Of a DNA stretch of 64,000 nucleotides, positions 44,203-51,576 are shown piece by piece (within the stretch, counting starts at the first letter, position 1; each line of letters opens with the position of its first letter). The notes beneath the pieces were generated by a model that saw only the letters and a list, made by a program, of their open reading frames with translations, was not told where the DNA came from and made no database searches. A program made the translations under genes and the position numbers. Source of the stretch: Lysinibacter sp. HNR (lineage in GTDB: Bacteria > Actinomycetota > Actinomycetes > Actinomycetales > Microbacteriaceae); the NCBI RefSeq assembly GCF_029760935.1, contig NZ_CP121684.1, forward strand, positions 434,001-498,000, given 5' to 3'.

Positions 44203-46203
44203 ATGACTATTGATCATAAGGATCGAGTGAGAGTGCGAGGGAAATCATCCCTTCGTGCTCTGGCGCTAGCCGCAATTGGAGCGGTGTTCGCTTCCGGGCT
44301 TGTTATCGGCACGGGTGGCAGCGATGCTGAGGCCGTGGACTGGCAGAATGACCCGACCGTATCGCCACGTTACGAGGTGGTTGATGTTCTCGGTGCAAAT
44401 GAGCGTGTTGCGTACGGAACCGCCGAGATGAGGGCTGACTTTGTTGTGAGGGTTCCGCGCGGCGAAAGACCTACCGGGGTGAGATACAACCTTTACCTGG
44501 AGAAAGGCGGGACACAGGTCTCAACGGTTCTTACGCCAGTGACCAATATCCAGGCAGTTGTCGGACAAAACTATCAGGTTGTTGGTAGTCGGGTCGTTGG
44601 TAGTGACGAATTCCTGGCCATTAGTGCACGAGGAGACTCGATTACTCAGGAGTACAGGGCAGACGCGATAAAGGTTCAAGCCTTTTACCTGAATTTCCCC
44701 TCGGGAGTTATTTCCTTCCACTACAAGGTAAACTCAATGACCCGTTACGGCAATGGGGGACGTCCTCATGCCCTGAACGTTTGGGACTACACGACAAAGC
44801 ATCGCTTTGGTTATGTGGGTCCAAACAGCCAGACGGGTTGGGGTAATGTGACCACTTCGCCGACCCAAACCCTGCACGGTGGACTCTTCTCCATTGATGC
44901 CCTGACCTCAGGACGAACCGCCGCTGCGGGTTGTGACATCACGGACTCGCTCTACTATCAGTTTGTGCGTGGCGACAACGGTAAGCCGGCATCCGTTACG
45001 CCTGAGCCTCGTCACCTGTCCATTACCAGTCACGCGAGCGGTGTGATTGGCGAAACTCTTGCGGCACACCTGGGGCAGTTCCAGCTGGATGACCCCGGAT
45101 ACTACAAATTGCTGGTGTGGCCTCAGGCCCGCAGCTCGCGCTCACCTTTTGTAGGCTGTGAAGGAATCTCCTGGAACCCTGCGGACCCTGCTCAGGGGAC
45201 CCAAGTTGGTTCGGTCTTTTGGCAGTATGACTTCGGTGCCAGCACGGTTGCCCCGAAGGAAAGCAGCTTTGCCGTGACCACGGGAACTCGCCTCGCAAAC
45301 GGAACGGATGCCCATCAGGCAACCGTCACGCTGCGTAACTCTTCCGGTCAACCGATTGCCGGAAAAACGGTTGACTTCTCAGCATCTGATCCCGCACGGG
45401 TAAGTGTGCCCGCAACCGCTGTGACTAACGCTAACGGTCAGGCTCAGGTAAATGTCACAAGCAGAGAGCCTGGAACGTATAACATAAAGGCATCTGTAGC
45501 CGGTGTCACCATAGGTAATGCGGCAGGTTTGCCCGTGAGCTTTATTGCGGATGGGCCGCGGATAGACTTTACCCAGACCGCGCTGCGTACAACCGCAGGA
45601 AACCGGGTTCCCGACGGGGTCGACTTCCACCGGGTAACAGTGACCGTTATCGATCAGAATGGTGCCCCGATTCCAGGCGTCGACGTTGCGTTTGCGGCGG
45701 TGGGTGATCCAGTGAGCCTGAACACCACCACGGCACGCTCGAACGCAAACGGTGTTGCTGCGGTGAGGGTAACCTCGACCGCGGACGCAACCGCCAGGAT
45801 AAGTGCCACCATTGGTGGGGTGCCGGTGACGCAGCCTAGCCCGACGGTGACCGTTTCTTTTGCTCGGGTGATTGATTTTAACGCGACTCGTCTCTCCGTC
45901 ACGAAGGATTTTGCTCTCTCAGACGGAATCGATAGCCAGACAATCAACGTGCAGGTGCTTGATACCAGTGGAAATCCAATGCCCGGTGTTGAGGTTCAAT
46001 TCACAGGTCAGGCGGGATTGCGCCCCGTCAGTGGACGGATCATAACCGATGTAAACGGTGATGCCGATTGGTTGGTAACAGCGCGTACCCCGGGAGACTA
46101 CGAGGTGCGAGCCACGATTAACGGAACTGCCGTGAGGGTTACCGGCGGAACGGGAACCGTGGGTATCGCTACTTTCTTGGAACGCGATCCGCGATCCAAC
46201 TAG
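44203..46203 (+). CDS. Secreted Big_1-repeat surface protein 1 (666 aa)
   Basis: A likely adhesin. A basic start and hydrophobic stretch (RALALAAIGAVFASGLVIG) give a signal peptide ending near GGSDAEA. About 300 residues form an N-terminal head without recognised family (YEVVDVLGANERVAYGTAEMRADFVVRV, two Cys at GCDITD and GCEGISW). Then three intimin-like Ig repeats of about 105 residues follow, each with the LxxTTGxRxANGxDxHxATVTxxDxxGxPIPG pattern. The C-terminus is FLERDPRSN, with no LPXTG motif or membrane anchor. Ribosome site GGGGAAAG. It is followed by a paralog. Confidence 0.85.
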   Translation: MTIDHKDRVRVRGKSSLRALALAAIGAVFASGLVIGTGGSDAEAVDWQNDPTVSPRYEVVDVLGANERVAYGTAEMRADFVVRVPRGERPTGVRYNLYLEKGGTQVSTVLTPVTNIQAVVGQNYQVVGSRVVGSDEFLAISARGDSITQEYRADAIKVQAFYLNFPSGVISFHYKVNSMTRYGNGGRPHALNVWDYTTKHRFGYVGPNSQTGWGNVTTSPTQTLHGGLFSIDALTSGRTAAAGCDITDSLYYQFVRGDNGKPASVTPEPRHLSITSHASGVIGETLAAHLGQFQLDDPGYYKLLVWPQARSSRSPFVGCEGISWNPADPAQGTQVGSVFWQYDFGASTVAPKESSFAVTTGTRLANGTDAHQATVTLRNSSGQPIAGKTVDFSASDPARVSVPATAVTNANGQAQVNVTSREPGTYNIKASVAGVTIGNAAGLPVSFIADGPRIDFTQTALRTTAGNRVPDGVDFHRVTVTVIDQNGAPIPGVDVAFAAVGDPVSLNTTTARSNANGVAAVRVTSTADATARISATIGGVPVTQPSPTVTVSFARVIDFNATRLSVTKDFALSDGIDSQTINVQVLDTSGNPMPGVEVQFTGQAGLRPVSGRIITDVNGDADWLVTARTPGDYEVRATINGTAVRVTGGTGTVGIATFLERDPRSN

Positions 46204-46228
46204 TTAATCGCTAGTTTCCCCCTGGGCG

Positions 46229-46283
46229 GCGGTCAGCTGCGATGACTTGAAAAAAGTTTTGGTATAAGGCACCTGCTGACCGC
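46229..46283 (+). repeat. 9-bp inverted repeat in the leader of surface protein 2
   Basis: GCGGTCAGC (46229-46237) and GCTGACCGC (46275-46283) pair perfectly around a 37-nt loop. It may be the terminator of surface protein 1 or part of the structured leader of protein 2. Confidence 0.4.
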
Positions 46284-46310
46284 TGCTCTTTACGTATCGA
46301 GCACATAGGT

Positions 46311-46368
46311 TTTCAATACTTGCATTCGAGTATTGAAAGGTTTCAGTACTCATCTCGGGGTATTGAAA
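46311..46368 (+). promoter_or_regulatory. Tandem duplicated stem-loops in a 5' leader
   Basis: Hairpin 1 (46311-46338): TTTCAATACT pairs with AGTATTGAAA, 8-nt loop. Hairpin 2 (46341-46368): TTTCAGTACT pairs with GGTATTGAAA through two G-U pairs, 8-nt loop. Both end 20-50 nt before the ATG at 46389. Two changed bases that keep pairing hint at RNA-level function. Confidence 0.7.
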
Positions 46369-46388
46369 GTCAGAAAAGAAAGAAAAAG

Positions 46389-48878
46389 ATGACGAGTATT
46401 AGAAGACAAATCTGGAAACAGGCTGTCGCGGTGGGTGTTCTCTCCGCCAGTATGTTTGCACTATCCGGGGTGACGGCGGCAACAGCATATGGTGGTGCCG
46501 CGGTAGAGACACAGCGTGTCAATACCAAGGTCAAGGCGGCCGCTACTATTTCCGTTGCAAATTCCTCTGTAACAACAACAGAGGGTGTGGTCCGCTCATA
46601 CAATAACCAGGGGGCTTTCCCCGGCCCGGAGGATGGGGTTCATGCGGTCACCTTGAACCTTAAAGACAGCAATAATAACCCGGTTGTGGGTCTTGCAGGT
46701 GCCTTGTCGGGTAGCAACTCCCCGGTAAAGGTGTGGGCTACACTTGACCAGGTTGATGCGGGAATCACCCCTCCTCGGGCCTATTTCGACCGTTTCCTTG
46801 AGTTGGCTCCGGGGCAATACCGGGCAGAAATCCAGGTTCCCTATTCCGGAACCTATACGGTCCAGGCCAAAATAAATGATGTTGACATTCCGGGAGCTCC
46901 GAGCACCGGTAGGATCACCTTCATCAAGTCTTATGTTGAGGTTGTCAAGAATGATGCGTTGGCAGACGGCACGGACAGTAACATCGTTCGTGTTTATCCC
47001 ATGTATCTTGATGGAAGGCCAATTCCCGGCTATCGCGCAAATCTGACAAGTGCCTATCCCTTTGAAATTCAAGGTGCCACACTGGGGCGCTCTACAGAAC
47101 GTACCGACTTGGGAGTGGGAGTCTACGATGTTCCCGTGCGGTCTAACCTAGTGGGAACCCATAATCTCACGGTCAAGCTACCCGCAAACTCTCAGCTGAG
47201 TGGTGTTCCGCTTGCTGGTGGAACGAACATTGCCCTCAACTTTAGAGGGGATGTTTCTTTCGACGAGACAACTCTGAGTGTTACTCAGGGAACACGCTTT
47301 GCAGACGGGACAGATTTCCACACCGCAACGGTCACGGTTCGTGACCCTGACGGTGAACCCATACCCAACGTTCGTGTGGATTTCTCTGCAAGCACACCCA
47401 GCCGTCTCAATTTCTCCTCCACGGATACGATTAGTGACAGCAACGGTGTGGCTTCGGTTGACATTACTACTTTACGTGCGGGTGAATACCGTATTGGGGC
47501 CAGCATCAGTGGAACCTTTGTATCCCAGCCGAGCCCCGTGCAAACTATCCGATTCATCAATCCGATTAGCTTTGCTACGACAGACTGGAGCGTAACTGCT
47601 GGCGATAAGGTAGCGAACGGAAACGACAAGCATACAGCCACCGTGACCGTACGGGATAGCAGCAACAACCCGATTCCGGGTGCAACGGTTGTCGTCTCCA
47701 GCACGTCTAGTGATGTGGCGCTGTCGCCGACAAGCGCAACGTCTAATGCCAACGGTGTTGCCACCGTGGATGTCACAACCAGGGTTCCGGGAACCTACAC
47801 ACTGAGCGCAACTGTGAACGGAACGGCCGTGACCGTCCCCAGCAGTACCCTTGATGTGAACTTCATTCCTGAAACTCCGCCGGTTTCCTTCACTGAGACC
47901 ACGCTACTTGCATCAACGGGTGACCGTTTTGCAGACGGTGTTGATTCACACGAGGCAACAGTGACGGTTCGCGATGCCCAGGGCAATCCGATTTCCGGTG
48001 TTGAGGTAGCATTTGCCTCAACAAACCAGTCAGCGGTTGACTTCTCCGCTCCAACAGCTGTTTCCGGTGCTGACGGTACTGCACGTATCACCATCACCTC
48101 AACAACAATAGGAAGCTACGATATCTCCGCTACGATTGGTGGACAGGCCGTCACCAGGCCAGCCGCAAGCCAGCAAATCAGGTTTGTTGCTCCTATCGAC
48201 TACAGCCGAACCACGCTCAGCGCCACTACCGGTCCGAAGATTGCAAACGGAGTTGCCGCACATCAGGCAACCGTGACCGTCGTGAACACCCTGGGTCTTC
48301 CCGTGGTGGGCACACCGGTATCCTTCGCAAGCACCCCGGCCGGAGCAACGCTTTCGCCCGCGGTTGCAACGACGGACTCCGCCGGAGTAGCTGTCATCAA
48401 TATCACCAGCTCCACCGTAAACGACTACGCAATTAGCGCAACCGTTGGTGGAAACCCCGTGACACAACCGAACCCGACCGTAACGGTGTCGTTTGTGAGC
48501 TCGACCTCTGTTGATAAAGATGCTAGCGTCATCGTCATTTCGGATAACTACGCTTTGGCTAACGGTCGAGACATCTTGACGGCAACGGTTTACGTTGTTG
48601 ACATGACTGGCGCTCCTGCACCCGGTGTAACGGTGGACTTCACACGGATACCCGGTCTTGACCTGATTGGTGCAACCAGGCTCGTTACGGATGCTAACGG
48701 TGTTGTCGTATACAGTGCGACATCAACCCAGTCGGGAACATACACCCTCGACATAAAGGTTGATACCAACGGTGACGGCATTGGCGACGCGACGCTTGAT
48801 ACCGCTCAAGGTGAACCGGACGTGATGTTCTACGGTGAGTCTGATCCGCGATCTCTGCGTCCCCGTCCCAGAGGATAA
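46389..48878 (+). CDS. Secreted Big_1-repeat surface protein 2 (830 aa)
   Basis: MTSIRRQIWKQAVAVGVLSASMFALSGVTAATA is a signal peptide. Two divergent Ig-like modules (about residues 45-290) are followed by five intimin-like repeats of about 105 residues starting at FDETTLSVTQG, FATTDWSVTAG, FTETTLLASTG, YSRTTLSATTG and SVIVISDNYA. Each has the xANGxDxHxATVTV pattern. The protein ends ESDPRSLRPRPRG, sharing the DPRS motif with its paralog, and has no LPXTG or C-terminal membrane helix. Attachment to the envelope is unexplained. The ATG at 46389 fits the purine-rich leader better than the upstream ATG. Confidence 0.85.
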   Translation: MTSIRRQIWKQAVAVGVLSASMFALSGVTAATAYGGAAVETQRVNTKVKAAATISVANSSVTTTEGVVRSYNNQGAFPGPEDGVHAVTLNLKDSNNNPVVGLAGALSGSNSPVKVWATLDQVDAGITPPRAYFDRFLELAPGQYRAEIQVPYSGTYTVQAKINDVDIPGAPSTGRITFIKSYVEVVKNDALADGTDSNIVRVYPMYLDGRPIPGYRANLTSAYPFEIQGATLGRSTERTDLGVGVYDVPVRSNLVGTHNLTVKLPANSQLSGVPLAGGTNIALNFRGDVSFDETTLSVTQGTRFADGTDFHTATVTVRDPDGEPIPNVRVDFSASTPSRLNFSSTDTISDSNGVASVDITTLRAGEYRIGASISGTFVSQPSPVQTIRFINPISFATTDWSVTAGDKVANGNDKHTATVTVRDSSNNPIPGATVVVSSTSSDVALSPTSATSNANGVATVDVTTRVPGTYTLSATVNGTAVTVPSSTLDVNFIPETPPVSFTETTLLASTGDRFADGVDSHEATVTVRDAQGNPISGVEVAFASTNQSAVDFSAPTAVSGADGTARITITSTTIGSYDISATIGGQAVTRPAASQQIRFVAPIDYSRTTLSATTGPKIANGVAAHQATVTVVNTLGLPVVGTPVSFASTPAGATLSPAVATTDSAGVAVINITSSTVNDYAISATVGGNPVTQPNPTVTVSFVSSTSVDKDASVIVISDNYALANGRDILTATVYVVDMTGAPAPGVTVDFTRIPGLDLIGATRLVTDANGVVVYSATSTQSGTYTLDIKVDTNGDGIGDATLDTAQGEPDVMFYGESDPRSLRPRPRG
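47256..48870 (+). repeat. Five tandem Big_1-type modules, about 315 bp each
   Basis: Module starts lie near 47256, 47569, 47887, 48199 and 48518. The period is 311-318 bp, and the protein copies are related but not identical, so homologous recombination between copies is possible. Confidence 0.6.
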
Positions 48879-48900
48879 CTCTTAAAGAAAGGTAAAGCAT

Positions 48901-48939
48901 AAGGGCCGGGTGGACTCTGCGTGAGTTCACCCGGCCCTT
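48901..48939 (+). terminator. Terminator of the surface-protein genes
   Basis: AAGGGCCGGGTG (48901-48912) pairs exactly with CACCCGGCCCTT (48928-48939), followed by a T-rich stretch. It ends surface protein 2; the rest to 49088 contains no gene. Confidence 0.8.
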
Positions 48940-49090
48940 GTGTTCCCTGTGTGTTTGTGTGACCCGAGTTGGCTCGGGGCTTCAGATGTTTATGCGGTGT
49001 GCACGGTCTTGAAGCGGGGTTTATGCAGGATCGTGTTTTGCTGTGGTTGAGGTGGCACAAAGAACGTTCTGGGTGAACAAAGAGCAGTTA

Positions 49091-49249
49091 GGGTGTGTCT
49101 CCTCTATCTGTACACACTGCGGTGCGCCAGAAAGTCGCGCTCGCTGCTGTTATCCTCGACTTTGCCACCAGCGAAGCCTTTCTCTTTACGCCTTGCGATC
49201 ACGAGTTTCTGACACATCCTCGCTATGCACAGATAGAGGAGGCACACCC
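49091..49249. mobile_element. MITE-like element with 24-bp terminal inverted repeats
   Basis: The ends GGGTGTGTCTCCTCTATCTG and its counterpart at 49249 (reverse complement GGGTGTGCCTCCTCTATCTG) match at 22 of the first 24 positions. The 159-bp unit is flanked by TA on both sides, as with IS630/IS5/Tc1-type transposition. It codes for no transposase, so it would depend on an element elsewhere. Confidence 0.6.
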
Positions 49250-49290
49250 TAGTGAGAGCACTTCGTCGTTAACAAAAATGAGGAGTGCGA

Positions 49291-51276
49291 CTAGAGCGGG
49301 TCAATACGAACGGTATGCTTCGCGCCCACTCGTGAACCGTCTCCGGAAAGATACCTTACGGTTGTAGAAAACGGCAAGAGTGGGTCGAAGCCCAGGTTGC
49401 CGGATTTAACGGTGATGAGATCCTGTCCGGTGCTCTGCCTGAGGTGATGGCTGAGAGAGCGGGGACCAATAAGGATCTCGACCCCGCTTCCCGGTAGCGA
49501 GCTCACCTCAAACGTGAGTGTTTGTGCTCCCGTGCTCTGTGAGACTCCCGGTACGGACAGGATAAATTCTTGTTCGGGAGTCGGCTGAGACTCGGCGCGA
49601 CTTGCCCTATTCCTCTGAATTGCGGTGAGGATGTTTGTGCCGGGGAGTATCCCCTCACTGGTCACGATTCGCCACTCGCCCAGCTCAGAGACGGATGTTT
49701 TGTGAGGGATTCCGTTAATCATTACGGTAACCCGGTATCCAGGCTCTCCTGTTCCCGTAACGATGGGTGAATAAATACCGTTCTCGGTGTCTACTGCCCG
49801 GATAGAGGGGAGAGGGACCACCGTGGTGCTGTCGATTGAAAACTGGGTACTTGCCAAATTCGACCGAAGATTACCATGATCAATCTGATAAGCGTGGGCG
49901 CTGTAGCTGCTGTTTTGCAACTCTTTTAACTGTACTTTCCAGCCTCCCGCGGCATTGGCAGTTGTGCTGTAAATGGTGGGGGTGGTGCGTGCGGTTTCAG
50001 ATCCGGAGACTATGAGGGTCACGAGAGCATTGGGCAGAGCTTGACCACTCAGCACGGGGGCGGCAACGTGAAATGAGGTTCCGTTGACAAAATTGAAAGT
50101 GGGAGCGTCGGGGAAAAGCATCGGTAGCAGAAGGCTGTTCTGCGTGAGTGTTGGTGGTAAAAACGGTGGTTGAGCGGGAAGCAAGAGCATTGTCTCGGCG
50201 TTGTCAACGGTGTTGCTCTCGGCATCGGCGTCGGTGCCGTTTGGTGCTGACGCGCGAGTGGGGGTCTGAGGTTTGGGGGAGGGTGTAGATCCTGCTGCTT
50301 CGGGCTGTGATGGAGGTGGAGTTTCCTGCTGCGGGAGCAAGAAAGGGGTAACCGCAATCGCGATCACGGCAAGCCCACCGAGGACTGGGGCGATAAAGGA
50401 TGGCGCACTCACCGCAGAGGCGGTTGTGCCGCCGGAGGATGCACTGATCGCTCCAGCCGCCGAGGCTAAAGGCTTGCCCGCGAGGAGGGCAGCAGCGGAG
50501 GCTCCGGAGACAACCGTCAGCGGTATTAAGAAGCTATTGAGGTTTGTCGCGACATTTTTTGCTTCCCGGAGGATTGACGGACAGCTGGGGCAAGTCTCCA
50601 GGTGTTGGAGAATTTTTTGATGGTCTCTTTTACGGTGTTTCCCGCGAGAGAAGGCTCCTAAACGCGCAATAGTCCACGTACACTCCGGGGACCTCTTGTG
50701 GTCTCTCAGGTGTGCCTGGATCCAGGCTTGCCGCAGTGATTCACGTGCACGAAATGTGGCGCCGCTTGCCGCATTGGGAGTAAGACCAAGTTTTGTTCCC
50801 AATTCCGAGGGGGTGAGCCCTTCAACCTCTGAGGCCCAGAGAACCTGTCTTTCAACTGGTGTGAGAGATTCAAATGCGTTTTTCATGAGGATTCTGTTGG
50901 CGAGGCGGGTTTCAGGCGCCTCCTCATCAAACTCGAGCATCTGATCGTCAAAAATTGTGTGGCCGCCGTCGTTCTCTGTAACATCAACCGGTATCTCAAG
51001 ATTTTTACGGCCCCAGGTTCGAGCCGTGTTGCGAATCGTTGCAACCAGGTAGGGGCGGAAATCAACCGTTGGTCCCTTTCCTCCCTGGATGGCAGATAAA
51101 ATTCTGAGGTATGATTCGGCTACTAAATCCTCAGGATCAAAGTCTTTTGTGAATGTGCGGGCATGGTTCAAGCCGTCCTCCGCGTGGCGCAGCCACAGGG
51201 CAGCGTACGACGCTGAGTCTCCGTTACGAGTTGCCTGTATGAGTTCTTCATCGCTGAGTTCTGCGTAAGCGTTCAT
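49291..51276 (-). CDS. Sigma factor fused to zinc anti-sigma domain, membrane helix and outer domain
   Basis: A one-protein trans-envelope regulator of about 661 residues. Residues 1-90 are sigma region 2 (ALWLRHAEDGLNHARTFTKDFDPEDLVAESYLRILSAI) and 133-190 region 4 (SLTPVERQVLWASEVEGLTPSELGTKLGLT). At 220-235 lies an H-x3-C-x2-C motif (HLETCPSC) of the ZAS anti-sigma type. Helix 294-314 (FIAPVLGGLAVIAIAVTPFLL) crosses the membrane. A Pro/Thr/Ser linker leads to two or more Ig/beta-sandwich modules that should face outside (e.g. IYSPIVTGTGEPGYRVTVMING). The start after AGGGGAA at MNAYAELSDE is chosen over an earlier ATG. It is divergent from the LRR protein gene. Confidence 0.82.
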   Translation of the reverse strand: MNAYAELSDEELIQATRNGDSASYAALWLRHAEDGLNHARTFTKDFDPEDLVAESYLRILSAIQGGKGPTVDFRPYLVATIRNTARTWGRKNLEIPVDVTENDGGHTIFDDQMLEFDEEAPETRLANRILMKNAFESLTPVERQVLWASEVEGLTPSELGTKLGLTPNAASGATFRARESLRQAWIQAHLRDHKRSPECTWTIARLGAFSRGKHRKRDHQKILQHLETCPSCPSILREAKNVATNLNSFLIPLTVVSGASAAALLAGKPLASAAGAISASSGGTTASAVSAPSFIAPVLGGLAVIAIAVTPFLLPQQETPPPSQPEAAGSTPSPKPQTPTRASAPNGTDADAESNTVDNAETMLLLPAQPPFLPPTLTQNSLLLPMLFPDAPTFNFVNGTSFHVAAPVLSGQALPNALVTLIVSGSETARTTPTIYSTTANAAGGWKVQLKELQNSSYSAHAYQIDHGNLRSNLASTQFSIDSTTVVPLPSIRAVDTENGIYSPIVTGTGEPGYRVTVMINGIPHKTSVSELGEWRIVTSEGILPGTNILTAIQRNRASRAESQPTPEQEFILSVPGVSQSTGAQTLTFEVSSLPGSGVEILIGPRSLSHHLRQSTGQDLITVKSGNLGFDPLLPFSTTVRYLSGDGSRVGAKHTVRIDPL

Positions 51277-51576
51277 GGTTCCCCTTCCCCATTTGGGTTT
51301 CCGTACACGATGGATCACTGATCTGTGTGGTGAATAACCCCTGTTTAACTTAAATAACCCTTTAAATAAAGAGTCATTTAGTGTGAATCTATTTTTCGCT
51401 CATCAGATTTTTTGTTTTATTTTCAGGAACTATCAAGGTCGAGACTTTTTTAGCTCTTTTCTCCGCAGCACAAAAGCCATCGGGGCAAAGCTGTTCTTTA
51501 TATATGGGAGACGTCAAATTCTTTGATGTTTTATTTTGTCTCAATTGATGCTATCTACTTAGTAAGGGGTATTCTT
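51277..51576. other. AT-rich divergent promoter region
   Basis: No gene. It separates the sigma fusion from the LRR gene and carries A/T-rich stretches around 51340-51420. A GGAAC-like element (near 51427) could be an ECF -35, but a matching -10 is not clear. Confidence 0.35.

Noticed and set aside
49095-49367. 90-codon frame across the MITE-like element and beyond
   Set aside because: It starts in a terminal repeat and runs antisense into the sigma-fusion 3' end; better explained as part of a non-coding element.
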